The notes beneath the pieces were generated by a model that ran no database searches, was not told the DNA's origin, and saw nothing but the letters and a program-made list of their open reading frames with translations. A stretch of 64,000 bases of DNA, from assembly GCF_037031285.1 (NCBI RefSeq), contig NZ_JAYEZO010000001.1:434001-498000 (forward strand), in the 5' to 3' direction. Positions 34,726 to 44,515 of this stretch are shown here, one piece after another. The position numbers and the translations under genes are program-made. The stretch's first letter is position 1. The number at the start of each line of letters is the position of its first letter. This stretch comes from Halobellus sp. LT62 (GTDB lineage Archaea > Halobacteriota > Halobacteria > Halobacteriales > Haloferacaceae).

Positions 34726-35925
34726 ATGCAAGATATCGTCAGAGAGGCTATGCAGCGCGACGAGGAAGAGCGCGAACAGGCAGCCGAGGCCCCGGACGAC
34801 GACGAGTTCGGGAATCCCCGGATCGTCATCGTCGGATGCGGCGGTGCCGGCAACAACACGGTCAACCGCCTGTATAACATCGGCGTCGACGGTGCTGACA
34901 CGGTCGCGATCAACACCGACAAACAGCACCTCAAGATGATCGAGGCCGACACGAAGATCCTCGTCGGCAAGTCGCTGACGCAGGGGCTCGGAGCGGGCGG
35001 CGACCCCTCGATGGGGGAACGAGCGACCGAGATGGCCCAGGGGACCATCAAGGAAGTGCTCGGCGAGGCCGACCTCGTCTTCGTCACCGCCGGGATGGGC
35101 GGCGGGACCGGAACCGGTGCCGCGCCGGTCGTCTCGAAGATCGCCAAAGAGCAGGGCGCGATCGTCGTCGGAATGGTCTCGACGCCGTTCAACGTCGAGC
35201 GCGCCCGGACCGTCAAGGCCGAGGAGGGGCTCGAAAAGCTCCGCAACGAGGCCGACTCGATCATCGTCCTCGACAACAACCGACTCTTGGACTACGTCCC
35301 GAACCTCCCGATCGGCAAGGCGTTCTCGGTGATGGACCAGATCATCGCCGAGACCGTCAAGGGCATTTCGGAGACCATCACCCAGCCGTCGCTGATCAAT
35401 CTGGACTACGCGGATATGTCCACGATCATGGATCAGGGCGGCGTCGCGGTGATGCTCGTCGGCCAGACCCAAGACAAGAACAAGACCCAAGAGGTCGTCA
35501 ACGACGCGATGAACCACCCGCTCTTGGACGTGGATTACCGGGGGGCCTCCGGCGGCCTCGTCCACATCACGGGCGGTCCCGACCTCACGCTGAAGGAGGC
35601 CGAAGGCATCGCGAACAACATCACCGAACGGCTGGAAGCGCGCGCGAACGTCATCTGGGGCGCGCGTATCCGCGACGAGTACAAGGGCAAAGTCCGCGTG
35701 ATGGCGATTATGACGGGCGTTCAGTCCGCCCAAGTGCTCGGGCCGTCGACGCAGAAACAGGCCGACAAGTCCCGGCAGAGCATCGACGCCACGGAGTTCG
35801 ACGCCAGCGAGAACACCGAGTACTCGCAGGCGCAGAACGGCTCGACCGCGACGGGCGGCTCTTGGCAGTCCGACGGCGGGCAAGAGCAGCGCGAGCAGCA
35901 GAACGGTCTCGACGTCATCCGGTAA
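34726..35925 (+). CDS. ftsZ2: cell division protein FtsZ2
   Basis: A 399-residue tubulin-superfamily GTPase of the division ring. N-terminal nucleotide-binding [14 protein letters not shown], the tubulin signature [13 protein letters not shown] near residue 125, and [11 protein letters not shown] are clear. The FtsZ2 assignment rests on the N-terminus [16 protein letters not shown] and linkage to cdrS. FtsZ2 drives constriction in Haloferax, whereas FtsZ1 scaffolds. The tail after residue 350 is Gln/Ser/Asn-rich and ends GLDVIR. Confidence 0.95.
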   Translation: MQDIVREAMQRDEEEREQAAEAPDDDEFGNPRIVIVGCGGAGNNTVNRLYNIGVDGADTVAINTDKQHLKMIEADTKILVGKSLTQGLGAGGDPSMGERATEMAQGTIKEVLGEADLVFVTAGMGGGTGTGAAPVVSKIAKEQGAIVVGMVSTPFNVERARTVKAEEGLEKLRNEADSIIVLDNNRLLDYVPNLPIGKAFSVMDQIIAETVKGISETITQPSLINLDYADMSTIMDQGGVAVMLVGQTQDKNKTQEVVNDAMNHPLLDVDYRGASGGLVHITGGPDLTLKEAEGIANNITERLEARANVIWGARIRDEYKGKVRVMAIMTGVQSAQVLGPSTQKQADKSRQSIDATEFDASENTEYSQAQNGSTATGGSWQSDGGQEQREQQNGLDVIR

Positions 35926-35995
35926 TCGTCGGGCCCCACTCGACCCGCGCCGACTGACCATCGGCGCACGGTCGTCGTCTCCAGTCTACTCGTTT

Positions 35996-36961
35996 TTACA
36001 CCGCCGCGAGCGACTCCAACAGTCGGCACTTTCGACAGACGTCGCGCGTCGTTTTCGAGCCGCAGCGCTCGCATTCGCGCATCTCGGCGGTCGAGTCGCC
36101 GCGGTAGCGGTCGGCCGCCATCGACGCGATCTCCTCGTAGCCCGAGAGGATCGAGTGCCGCGTTCCGGGGTGGTTCTCTTCCAGTTTCAACAGTAACTCT
36201 TGGATCTCACCGCGGAACGCCTCGGAGGCGTGCGGACACTCGGTGATGTGGGCGGGCAAGTCTTTGAGATGGGCATAGAGCGCGACTTCCTTTTCGGGAA
36301 TGTCGCGGAGCGGCTTCGCTCGCGGCACGAAGTGCGGAGACTCGGTACGCTCGTCGAACGGGCCGAGGCTCGCATCGAAGTGCTTCGCCATCTGTTCGAC
36401 GTCGCCCTCGAAAACGTTCATCAGCGCCGTCTGGGCCTCGTCGTCGAGGTTGTGCCCGGTCAGGAGGATGTCCGCACCGAACTCCTCGGCGTAGGTCTCG
36501 AGGAGGTCTCGGCGGAAGACGCCGCAGTACGCGCAGGGGGCCATCCCTTCGGGGTCATCCTCGACGACCTCGTCCATCCGGACGCCGAACTCCTCCTCGT
36601 AGCTCACGAGTTCGTGGCGGAGATCGAGTTCGTCGGCTAATTCGACGCAGGCGTCGATGCTGGCGTCGCGGTAGCCCTCGATCCCCTCGTGGATCGTCAG
36701 CGCGAGGATCTCGATGCGCGGATCCCGGCCGAACGTGTCGTCGAGGATCTGCGCGAGCACGACGCTGTCTTTGCCGCCCGACAGCCCCAGTACCCACTGC
36801 TCGGGGTCGTCCGGCGAGGCGTCTCTCGGCACGAGGCTGTCGCGGCGGATCCGCCGTCGGACGCGCTTTTCCACCGAGGCGCAGAAGTGCTTCTCGCACA
36901 GGTGCGCACCGGAGTAGCCGGCGTGCATCACCGCGTCGCGCTCGCACTTGTCGCACTCCAT
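35996..36961 (-). CDS. ncsA: tRNA 2-thiolation protein NcsA (TtuA/Ncs6 family)
   Basis: A 321-residue adenylating tRNA thiotransferase. The N-terminal zinc finger is CDKCERDAVMHAGYSGAHLC (span), the PP-loop is LGLSGGKDSVVLAQI, the catalytic Cys region is CAYCGVFRR and the partner Cys is in ITECPHASE. A C-terminal zinc ribbon reads CERCGSKTTRDVCRKC. In Haloferax volcanii, NcsA thiolates tRNA-Lys wobble uridine using SAMP2. It is convergent with ftsZ2, with 70 bp between stops. Confidence 0.92.
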   Translation of the reverse strand: MECDKCERDAVMHAGYSGAHLCEKHFCASVEKRVRRRIRRDSLVPRDASPDDPEQWVLGLSGGKDSVVLAQILDDTFGRDPRIEILALTIHEGIEGYRDASIDACVELADELDLRHELVSYEEEFGVRMDEVVEDDPEGMAPCAYCGVFRRDLLETYAEEFGADILLTGHNLDDEAQTALMNVFEGDVEQMAKHFDASLGPFDERTESPHFVPRAKPLRDIPEKEVALYAHLKDLPAHITECPHASEAFRGEIQELLLKLEENHPGTRHSILSGYEEIASMAADRYRGDSTAEMRECERCGSKTTRDVCRKCRLLESLAAV

Positions 36962-37280
36962 CGATCCGGCGTTGGCGGCGCGGCAGGATACGGGTTTCGT
37001 CTCGGTTCGAAAAACGGGGGAACGCGTGATCGAGGGAGAGGGGGATGGGGGAAGGCACCCCGAGGTAGCGTTACCCCGAGTGGTCACCGCGGGTGACCGG
37101 TCGATCGACACCCCCGAGGTGCCGCCCGTGTGTAGGGACACCGTACTGAAAGATCCTCCGAAACCGCACTGCTGAGTGGATCTCTCACGACAATTGACAA
37201 TTATCTCCGATTCGAATAGCCGTCTTCGTTCCGCGTCGTTCGTCGAAACGCATTCGTCTCCGCGCCCCGTTCGACGGCGT
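36962..37280. other. gene-free divergent region with a structured element
   Basis: There are 319 bp between ncsA and the next gene with no credible ORF. It contains purine-rich DNA (37015-37052) and then a cluster of inverted and direct repeats described separately. Confidence 0.6.
37054..37123. other. candidate structured RNA or operator
   Basis: The outer pair is GGCACC (37054-37059) with GGTGCC (37118-37123). The inner perfect hairpin is GGTCACC-GCG-GGTGACC (37082-37098). Related CCCCGAG blocks recur near 37058, 37074 and 37112. The strand is not known. Confidence 0.4.
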
Positions 37281-37925
37281 ATGAGACGTTCGCGGGCGCT
37301 GACTCGGCTCGAATCGATCGTCGACGTCGTCGAATCGGGTTCGCTTCCGGTCCCAGTGCGTGAGGTGTGGGTCTACGGCGACGTCGCGCTCGGGTTGGAT
37401 CCGATCGAGCGCCTCGACGTGTACGTGACGAAGGACCTGCTCCTCCGTGGCGACCCCGACGCCGCCGACGCGTTCGAGGAGAACCACGGCGTCAAGGGCG
37501 TCGGACGGACGATTTCGGCGGAGTGGGCCGAGGCCAACCCGGAGCTGCTGCGGACGAACGCCAGCGGGTACGCCGCCCCCGAGAAGTGTCTCGCCGCGCA
37601 GTTGCTTCCGGACGACGAACCCGCGCACTTGGAGGTGTGCAACGCGCCGTTCGAGGACAACGTCCGACAACGGCTGAAGGGCGCGCTCGCCCGCGACGCC
37701 CACGAGGAGATTCTCGACCCCCGCGGCGTCTGTCTGTTCGCCGAAGAACAGCGCTCCGAATCGGCGTTCGAGAAGCTTCGGGACGGCGAGTTCGTGTTCC
37801 CGACGCTCGCGGAGGCGCTATCGATGCTCGGTCTCGACGACGACACCGCGGGCGAGGCCGCCGACGCCGTCTCGCAGTACCGCGCCTCGCAGTCGGGGCG
37901 CACCGTTCGCGGCGACGTCGTTTGA
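37281..37925 (+). CDS. haloarchaeal hypothetical protein (DUF7095-like)
   Basis: A 214-residue acidic protein starting MRRSRALTRLESIVDVVE. The central segment VWVYGDVALGLDPIERLDVYVTKDLL (span) resembles a nucleotidyltransferase-like strand-loop, followed by NPELLRTNASGYAAPEKCLA. No catalytic motif can be assigned. The ATG at 37281 is preferred over 37176 because the extra N-terminus would overlap the structured upstream region. Confidence 0.7.
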   Translation: MRRSRALTRLESIVDVVESGSLPVPVREVWVYGDVALGLDPIERLDVYVTKDLLLRGDPDAADAFEENHGVKGVGRTISAEWAEANPELLRTNASGYAAPEKCLAAQLLPDDEPAHLEVCNAPFEDNVRQRLKGALARDAHEEILDPRGVCLFAEEQRSESAFEKLRDGEFVFPTLAEALSMLGLDDDTAGEAADAVSQYRASQSGRTVRGDVV

Positions 37926-37961
37926 GGCGGTGGATTCGATCGTCGACGAGGCCTCTCTGGC

Positions 37962-38789
37962 TCAGTCGTCGCCGACGCGTCCGACGACGACGTCGAACGG
38001 GACGACCTCCGCGCGGCGGTACTTCTCCTCGCGCATCGCGTCGATGACGTCCCGACCCATCTCGCGCCACGCGCCCCGGAGCTCGTCGTATTCGGCGGCA
38101 GAAAGCGTCCTTCGGAGCTCCCGTTCGTGTTGTGCGAGCGCGCCGCCGTTGGCCTTCCGCGTCGCGGCCGCCAGCGCCGCTTCGTCGTACGGTGGTTCAG
38201 TCACCTTCCGGTGGTAGTACCGTTGCGTCCGGACGTCCGACAGCCCGGATTCGCGAAACACCGAGAGGAGTCGATCGTCCATCGAGACGTCCGTCTCGAC
38301 GCCCTCGATGTACGCCGAGCGAACCCGCTTTTCGAGTTCGATTTCCCTGTCGACGGTCGAATCGACGCCGACGTCGCCGTTGTCGGGTTCGATCGCCGCG
38401 ACGAGATCCGTCGAGAGCCCCGAGAACGCTCGGATAGCGGCCGCGGGATCGGGGAGATTGACGAGGAGTGCCTGACAGACGACCAAGTCGAAGGCGTCCT
38501 CGCGGAAGGGCGGACGCGTCGCGTCGCCGGCGACGGTTTCCAGCCCCGTCTCCCCGCGGGCGACTCCGAGGAGCTCCGGGTCGGCGTCGAGACAGGTCAC
38601 CGTTCCCGGCGATTCCGCGTCGAGGACGCGGGCGAGTTCGCCCGTCCCCGCCCCCGCGTCGAGGATCTGCTCTCGATCCCCGAGCGAGAGCGGCGCGAGC
38701 GCTTCGCGGGAGCCGTCCCACATCCCCTCGCGCGTCCGACGCAGATACTCCGGTGAGAACTTCCGCACGCGCCTTCGTACCGGGGGCAT
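37962..38789 (-). CDS. class I SAM-dependent methyltransferase
   Basis: A 275-residue methyltransferase. SAM motif I is ILDAGAGTGELARVL, motif II is TCLDADPELLGVA, and motif IV is FDLVVCQALLVNLPDP. The C-terminal part has RYYHRKVTEPPYDEAALAAA. The substrate is unknown; it resembles generic methyltransferase domain 25/31 proteins. It is 59 bp downstream of nfo on the same strand. Confidence 0.85.
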   Translation of the reverse strand: MPPVRRRVRKFSPEYLRRTREGMWDGSREALAPLSLGDREQILDAGAGTGELARVLDAESPGTVTCLDADPELLGVARGETGLETVAGDATRPPFREDAFDLVVCQALLVNLPDPAAAIRAFSGLSTDLVAAIEPDNGDVGVDSTVDREIELEKRVRSAYIEGVETDVSMDDRLLSVFRESGLSDVRTQRYYHRKVTEPPYDEAALAAATRKANGGALAQHERELRRTLSAAEYDELRGAWREMGRDVIDAMREEKYRRAEVVPFDVVVGRVGDD

Positions 38790-38848
38790 CGTCAAAAGCG
38801 GGTCGATCCCCCGTCGGTTCCGCCCTCGGGAGGCCGCGTCTTCGTGGA

Positions 38849-39679
38849 TTACGCCTCGCGGAGGTCGCGAACGCGCTCGATGTTCCACGCGAACCCCTTG
38901 CCGTCCTCGTTGGGCGTCTCCAAGACCAGCGGCACGTCCACGAGATCGGGATGGTTGACGAACGCCGTCATTCCCGCTTCGCCGATCAGTCCCTCGCCGA
39001 TGTGGGCGTGCTCGTCCTTGTTGGTGCCGCACTCGTGTTTCGAATCGTTCAGGTGGACGCACGCGAGGTTTTCGAGACCGACCTCGGCGTCCAGTTCCTC
39101 GACCGTCTCGTCGACGCCGGCCGCCGTCGAGAGATCGTAGCCCGCGGCGAAGGCGTGAGCGGTGTCGAGACAGATTTCGAGATCCTGTGCGCTCTCCTCG
39201 AGCACGTACCCCAAGTGCGCGAAGTCGTCGCCCATCTTCGTTCCGGACCCGGCGTCGGACTCGACGAGTACGGTGACGCCGTCGGGGACGTCCAGCTCGT
39301 CGAGCGCCGAGACGGCGTTTTCGAGCCCCTGCTGTTCGCCCGCGCCGGTGTGCGCGCCGAGGTGGACGTTCACGTATGGAATATCGAGGAGCGCCGCGGC
39401 GTCGACCTCCCGCTGCATCGAATCGATGGATTTCTCGCGGAGATCGTCTTTCGGCGTGCAGAGGTTTACGAGGTACGATGAGTGAATCACCCACGGGCTG
39501 ACGTCGTGTTCGCTCGATCGCTCGCGGAACGTCGTGGCGTCGTCGTCATCGATGTCGGGGTTCTGCCACACCTGCGGCGAGTGCGTGAAGATCTGTCCGC
39601 AGTTGCCGCCGTCTTCCAGCTGTCGATCGACGGCGTTGGCGACGCCCCCGGCGATCGACTCGTGTGCACCTACTCGCAT
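38849..39679 (-). CDS. nfo: endonuclease IV (AP endonuclease)
   Basis: A 276-residue TIM-barrel AP endonuclease of base-excision repair. Family motifs are [95 protein letters not shown] and [12 protein letters not shown]. All zinc ligand positions appear kept. The next gene downstream is a methyltransferase. Confidence 0.95.
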   Translation of the reverse strand: MRVGAHESIAGGVANAVDRQLEDGGNCGQIFTHSPQVWQNPDIDDDDATTFRERSSEHDVSPWVIHSSYLVNLCTPKDDLREKSIDSMQREVDAAALLDIPYVNVHLGAHTGAGEQQGLENAVSALDELDVPDGVTVLVESDAGSGTKMGDDFAHLGYVLEESAQDLEICLDTAHAFAAGYDLSTAAGVDETVEELDAEVGLENLACVHLNDSKHECGTNKDEHAHIGEGLIGEAGMTAFVNHPDLVDVPLVLETPNEDGKGFAWNIERVRDLREA

Positions 39680-39744
39680 ACGCTTCCCTGTCGCCCCGGA
39701 AGTAAAGCCACTTCGGAGTACGACGCGGTCGCCCCGATCCCGAC

Positions 39745-40569
39745 TCAGGACCGGTCGTCGGGGCGGCGGCGGACCCACTCGTCGCTCCCGTATTTCTCCT
39801 CGACGCGGATTCGCGCGCGTTCTAACTCGTCGTCGGTCCACGTTCCGACCTCGGCGTCCGCCCAGTCCGCAAGCGACTCCTCGACCGCCGCGACCATCTC
39901 CTCGCGGGACGCGTCGACGAGCTCGTCGACGCCCACCACTCGATCACCGAATTGCGCTGGCGACACGTCGTGCCCGGAAAAGACGTCGAGATGCTCGTCG
40001 GCGCGGACGGCGTACGTAAGCGAACCGTGCTGGACAACGGCGTCGCGGCGGCGATACTGGGCATTTCCACTGATCTTGCGCCCCTCGGCGACGACGTCGT
40101 GTGCGGGGTGCAGCTTCCGGAGGTAACACGCGGGCCGCCAGATCTCCGGAACCGACTCGCTCACGTAGTCAGCGTCGATTCCCAACTTGCCGAACGCATC
40201 AAGTATCGGTTCACAGAGCAGGTGGTAAGCGTCCATCAGATCTCCCGGCAGTTCGGACTTCGGCGCGGTGATCGAGTAGGAGACGTCCCCGTCGATGTCG
40301 TGGTAGATGCCTCCGCCCCCCGTCTGTCGGCGGGTTACCGAGACACCCTCGGCGGCGCAGTGCTCCCAGTCGACGGTGTCGGGATCCTGTCCGTATCCCA
40401 GTGAGAGCGTACTCGGCGACCACCGGTACACGCGGACCGTGCGCGGTCCACCGGCAGCGGCCGTTTCGGCGGCGATTTCGTCGAGCGCCATCTGCATCGG
40501 TCCCTCGCGGGCCTCCTCGCGGATCAGCCGCCATTCGCGATCGGCGAGCGGCCCCGGATTCGTGGTCAT
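39745..40569 (-). CDS. lipoate/biotin protein ligase family (LplA/LipB-type)
   Basis: A 274-residue BPL/LplA/LipB family enzyme transferring lipoyl or octanoyl groups to carrier domains. Markers are [50 protein letters not shown] (span), and the Lys in [11 protein letters not shown] lipoate ligase or an octanoyltransferase are both possible. It is divergent from rio2. Confidence 0.88.
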   Translation of the reverse strand: MTTNPGPLADREWRLIREEAREGPMQMALDEIAAETAAAGGPRTVRVYRWSPSTLSLGYGQDPDTVDWEHCAAEGVSVTRRQTGGGGIYHDIDGDVSYSITAPKSELPGDLMDAYHLLCEPILDAFGKLGIDADYVSESVPEIWRPACYLRKLHPAHDVVAEGRKISGNAQYRRRDAVVQHGSLTYAVRADEHLDVFSGHDVSPAQFGDRVVGVDELVDASREEMVAAVEESLADWADAEVGTWTDDELERARIRVEEKYGSDEWVRRRPDDRS

Positions 40570-40701
40570 ACTGGGTGCTACGGTCGATACGGGAAAGCAA
40601 TTTCGTCACGATCGAGCTGGAATTTAATATACCGAAATATAGTTTATATGGGCTAACAGCCGACTCGCGGGCCTTTTACGCATCGCCCGCTCACTACCGG
40701 T
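40570..40701. promoter_or_regulatory. divergent promoter of lplA-like gene and rio2
   Basis: A short AT-rich spacer has TTTAATATACC and TATAGTTTATATGG around 40622-40649. CTTTTACGC at 40671-40679 is about 27 bp before the rio2 ATG and fits as its TATA box. Confidence 0.45.
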
Positions 40702-41610
40702 ATGGTGCGGAATGTCGCCGGATTGATGGCCGAACTCGAACCCGAGGACTTCTATCTCCTCTCCGGCGTCGAGCACGGAATGCGCTTTTCGGAGTGGGTC
40801 AACCGCGAGAAGCTCCCGTCGCTTTCGAATCTGACCGCCGAGGAGGTGGAGTACCGACTCGATCGGTGTGCGACCCGGGAGTTGATCGAGCGCAAGACCA
40901 TCCAGTATGAAGGGTACACGCTCACCGCCGAGGGGTACGATGCGCTCGCGTTGCGGGCGTTCGCCGAGCGCGACACGATCGAAGGCGTGGGTGCGCCGCT
41001 CGGCGTCGGCAAGGAGAGCGACGTTCTCGAAGTGCAGTCGTATCGACCGCTCGCGCTGAAGTTCCACCGCGAGGGGTACACGAACTTCCGCGAGGTGATG
41101 CGCGAGCGCGATTATACTTCAGAAAACCAACACGTTTCGTGGCTCTACACCGCACGAAAGGCCGCAGAACGCGAATACGAGACGTTGGAATCGCTGTTTC
41201 CCACCGTCTCGGTACCTCGACCGATCGATCAGAACCGTCACGCCATCGTGATGGACAAATTCGACGGGATCGAACTGCACCGCACGAAGTTACCCGACGA
41301 GCAGGCCGTCGGCGTCTTTGATCTGATCCTACGAGAAATCGCGGCCGCCTACGGTATTGGATACGTCCACCGAGATATGAGTGAGTATAACGTCGCGGTC
41401 AGCGAGTCGGGAGTGATGCTCTTCGATTGGCCGCAGGCCGTGCCGACCGACCACGATAACGCGCGCGAGTTCCTCAGACGCGATATCGACAATCTCCTCT
41501 CGTACTTCAACCGCAAATACCCCCGATTGATCCCGGATCTCGACGTCAGCGCGATCGTCGAGAGCGTCGCAGCGGACGACTTCCAGACCGTTCGCGACCA
41601 CGTAGCGTAG
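40702..41610 (+). CDS. rio2: RIO2-type serine/threonine protein kinase
   Basis: A 302-residue Rio2 atypical kinase/ATPase of small-subunit ribosome maturation. The N-terminal winged-helix domain is residues 1-90. The P-loop is GVGKESDVLEV, the ATP-anchoring Lys lies in LALKFHREG, the catalytic loop is YVHRDMSEYNVAV, and the metal-binding Asp is in MLFDWPQAV. The length is typical for archaeal Rio2. Confidence 0.95.
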   Translation: MVRNVAGLMAELEPEDFYLLSGVEHGMRFSEWVNREKLPSLSNLTAEEVEYRLDRCATRELIERKTIQYEGYTLTAEGYDALALRAFAERDTIEGVGAPLGVGKESDVLEVQSYRPLALKFHREGYTNFREVMRERDYTSENQHVSWLYTARKAAEREYETLESLFPTVSVPRPIDQNRHAIVMDKFDGIELHRTKLPDEQAVGVFDLILREIAAAYGIGYVHRDMSEYNVAVSESGVMLFDWPQAVPTDHDNAREFLRRDIDNLLSYFNRKYPRLIPDLDVSAIVESVAADDFQTVRDHVA

Positions 41611-41815
41611 GAGTATTCGGACTATACGGTCTGATTCGTCGACCCAGCACCCAGTGACTTCCTGCTCTCAGACTCATAAATCACATACTACGATACAGAA
41701 AATATCTCCCGCCCGTTGGTATCCTGTTCAGTCACGTGTCACTGTCGTCGATCCGGGCGGCGTCTGACACGGGCGTTACGTTCATACGCGATGGCGTCTA
41801 ACTCCGATATACGGA

Positions 41816-42286
41816 ATGAGGCGGGATTACTTCGCGCTGGATGTCGAGAACGTCTCGTGGGTCGATGAGGGCGACGACCCCAAGAAGCCGCAGGTCCGGA
41901 TCGACTTTCACGGGCCCAAAGAGGTACTTGAGAGCCGACTCTCGGATCCGAACGGCGGCTATCTCGAGGCGAGTGAGACCGACGTCGCGTTTCGGCTGCA
42001 AGACCCCCTCGACGATCCCGACGCGGCCGGCGTCGTGAGCGTTACGAACCGGATCACCGGCGACTTCGTCCTCGAACTCAACGAGTCGGCCGACGACGTG
42101 CTCGCCTTCATTCGCGCCGCGCGCGAGTACGGTCGCAACGCTGACGACGACGGGCGGTACCGCGTCGAAGTTCGCATCGACGGCGAGGAAGCGGTCGTCT
42201 ACGAGAAGCAGACGTTCCTCGTCTACGACGCCGACGGAAATCTGCTCCGCTCTCACAGTCTGATTCCCTCGGGCGTCGAGTTGTGA
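41816..42286 (+). CDS. DUF5793 family protein
   Basis: A 156-residue haloarchaeal protein starting MRRDYFALDVENVSWVDEGD. Predicted strands alternate with acidic loops; ITGDFVLELNESADDVLAFI is a characteristic central stretch. No catalytic motif, membrane segment or metal site is seen. Function is unknown. It is followed 48 bp later by the UDG-like gene. Confidence 0.75.
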   Translation: MRRDYFALDVENVSWVDEGDDPKKPQVRIDFHGPKEVLESRLSDPNGGYLEASETDVAFRLQDPLDDPDAAGVVSVTNRITGDFVLELNESADDVLAFIRAAREYGRNADDDGRYRVEVRIDGEEAVVYEKQTFLVYDADGNLLRSHSLIPSGVEL

Positions 42287-42334
42287 GCCGCGAATCGGTC
42301 CCGTTTTTAACGGTCTCGTTACTACTCCGATAGC

Positions 42335-42964
42335 GTGGAGAACGTCACCGACCGAATCCGAAACCCGTTCGGGATGCGACCGCCGTGTGAGCAGTTCGTC
42401 CCCGGATACGGCGATGCGAACGCCAATTTCCACGTCATCGGCGACCATCCCGGCGTCCACGGCGGGCTCGATACCGGCGTTCCGTTCACCAACGAGTCTG
42501 GGCTCCGACTGCAGGCGGCGTTGCGGCGGGCCGGGCTGCTGCGGGCGACCGGCGAGAACCCGGAGCCGATAGATATGTTCTTCTCGTATCTACATCTGTG
42601 TGCGCCCGACGGAGACGAACCGACGCAGTCGTCCTACGACGACTTAGAGCGCTTTTTCGACGCGGAACTGCGTGCGATCGCCGCGCACGTGCTCCTGCCG
42701 GTCGGCGCGCGGGCGACTTCTCACGTGCTCGAGACGTACACGGCGCAGGCGTGGAAGACGGAGATCGATATGGAATCGCTGCACGCGACGGAGATCCGCG
42801 GGAGCGGTTTCCTCGTCGTCCCGATCAGGGATCCCGCCGAGTGGGACGACACGCACTGCGACCGCCTCGTCGACGGGATCGACACGCTCCGATCGACGGA
42901 CTACCGGCGCGAAGCCGACCTCGGTCGATTCAGCCCCGGCGATGATCCGTATCTGGTTCGGTGA
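42335..42964 (+). CDS. uracil-DNA glycosylase-superfamily protein
   Basis: A 209-residue protein of the UDG fold as annotated in haloarchaea. FVPGYGDANANFHVIGDHPGVHGG (span) corresponds to the G-x-x-P motif I region, FFSYLHLCAPDG to the central strand, and LLPVGARATSHVL to a later strand. Glycosylase activity is not certain because motif II is weak. The GTG start is supported by TATA-like TTTTTAAC at 42303-42310, 28 bp upstream. Confidence 0.72.
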   Translation: MENVTDRIRNPFGMRPPCEQFVPGYGDANANFHVIGDHPGVHGGLDTGVPFTNESGLRLQAALRRAGLLRATGENPEPIDMFFSYLHLCAPDGDEPTQSSYDDLERFFDAELRAIAAHVLLPVGARATSHVLETYTAQAWKTEIDMESLHATEIRGSGFLVVPIRDPAEWDDTHCDRLVDGIDTLRSTDYRREADLGRFSPGDDPYLVR

Positions 42965-43301
42965 ACTTCCGCTGGATAGTCAATATATTATCGATATATT
43001 TGGGGAATATCTCCCGTTCACGGCGGATGGAGTTGCAGTGTTGAATTTCGCTCCGCATCCTCTACCAGAATTGCCCAAATAGTTGAAATCCTCATCGATC
43101 TGGGTGGAAATTAGTTCTATCACAGCACTTTTGAAGATAAACGGAAAACAAACAGTCGACGCGCGTGGTCGAACCGGGCGCGTCAGGTAAGGAGCTGCGA
43201 GACTGGTGCTCTTCGCAGTGGCTTGGTCAGTCAGGGGTCCGCCCGATGCGGCCCCGTTTCCTTTCACCAGTACGGACGCGTTCTGAGGGGATTCCGAGCA
43301 C
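42965..43301. other. AT-rich gene-free region downstream of the UDG-like gene
   Basis: There are 337 bp with no supported gene. Bases 42975-43155 are clearly AT-richer than the flanks and contain the inverted repeat AATATAT-N5-ATATATT (42982-43000), probably a 3'-end hairpin. A short ORF remnant encoding DIFGEYLPFTADGVAVLNF reads through it, but it is not recognisable. Confidence 0.5.
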
Positions 43302-44375
43302 TCACGAGCGCGGCGCACGACGGACGAGAGCCACGCGGCCGACATCGACGAGGAAGCCGACGGTCGCGCCCAGCGGGCAGAGCGCCACGAGAAGGAGGAC
43401 GACGCCGTCGGGAAGTGAAAGGACCGTGTCGACGCCGAGCGCGACGAGCGGCACGAATCCACCGAGGGCGTACAGGTAAGCGAGCCCGCGGCCGAAGGAG
43501 AGCACGACCGCTGTGAGCACGACCGCGAGCGCGACGACCCCGACCGGAAAGAGCAGCGAGCGCGGGGCGTCGAGCGTCGCGGCGAGGGCGAATCCCGACG
43601 GGCCGATGAGATCGAACGTCCCGGTGAGCGCCGCCGCGGGATCCGTACGCGCGGTGCGACGCAGGGTCGCCAGCGCCGCTGCGTTCGCGCTGAGATACTG
43701 CCACAGGCCGGCGAGATAGAGCGTCCCGGCGAGCAACACGCCGAGCCACCCGTACAGCAGCGGCGACGCGCGGCGCTGTGGTTGCGTCATCGTCGCGGAC
43801 GCCGATGTAGTGCTCGCCCCGGACTGATCTGCGGTACCCTCGCTGTGACTGCGGGCCGCGTTCGTCGCGGTCGAAGACGTCCGGTTCGAGCCGGCCCCCT
43901 CGGCGTTCGTCTGTCGGGTGCGATGCGTCCCGTGTCCGAATCGCTGGGACGTCTTCGTCTGGCGCGTATGATCCGCTCGACTCGTCGCCGACTGCCCCTC
44001 TCGGTGGCGTTGTTCGTCGGTTCGGGTTCGACTTCCGGTCTCGGTCGACTGTGTAGTCTCAGTCGATGCCGTGGTTTCAGTCGGGGTTTCGCCCTCGCTC
44101 GGCGTTTCGGCTTCGCTCGTTCGGGATGGTTTTGTCGGCAGCCCGTCCAGTCGCTGGTCGACGTACGCCACGTGGCCCATCCGGTCGTAGGCGGCGCGTT
44201 CGGACTCCTCGGAGAGCACCTCGTGGGCTTTCTTGAGCGTCTTGAACTGCGCACCCGCCCGCGCGTCGTCGTTGACGTCGGGGTGATACCGCCGGACCTT
44301 CCGCCGCCACGCGCGATTGATCTCCTCAGTCGAGGCGTCGCGAGACACCTCCAGCAAGTCGTAGAAGTCTTCCAT
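43302..44375 (-). CDS. J-domain membrane protein
   Basis: A 357-residue protein. The N-terminal J domain (residues 1-68) reads MEDFYDLLEVSRDASTEEIN with the HPD tripeptide in RRYHPDVN, and would stimulate an Hsp70. A long Thr/Ser/Glu-rich low-complexity linker spans about residues 80-200. Four hydrophobic segments occupy residues 205-350. It is thus a membrane-anchored DnaJ-like co-chaperone without Gly/Phe or zinc domains. The in-frame ATG at 44510 would add a stretch unlike the family. Confidence 0.85.
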   Translation of the reverse strand: MEDFYDLLEVSRDASTEEINRAWRRKVRRYHPDVNDDARAGAQFKTLKKAHEVLSEESERAAYDRMGHVAYVDQRLDGLPTKPSRTSEAETPSEGETPTETTASTETTQSTETGSRTRTDEQRHREGQSATSRADHTRQTKTSQRFGHGTHRTRQTNAEGAGSNRTSSTATNAARSHSEGTADQSGASTTSASATMTQPQRRASPLLYGWLGVLLAGTLYLAGLWQYLSANAAALATLRRTARTDPAAALTGTFDLIGPSGFALAATLDAPRSLLFPVGVVALAVVLTAVVLSFGRGLAYLYALGGFVPLVALGVDTVLSLPDGVVLLLVALCPLGATVGFLVDVGRVALVRRAPRS

Positions 44376-44515
44376 CCCCTGCCCGCGCGGTTTGCGAGCG
44401 ACTGAATTGAATGTACCGACGCCGGCGTCCGGTCTTGTCTGTGTATCGATACATACGAGTCGGTATCGCACTACAGTATGGTAACTCTCATAATCGTTCG
44501 CACGATTCACGGCGT

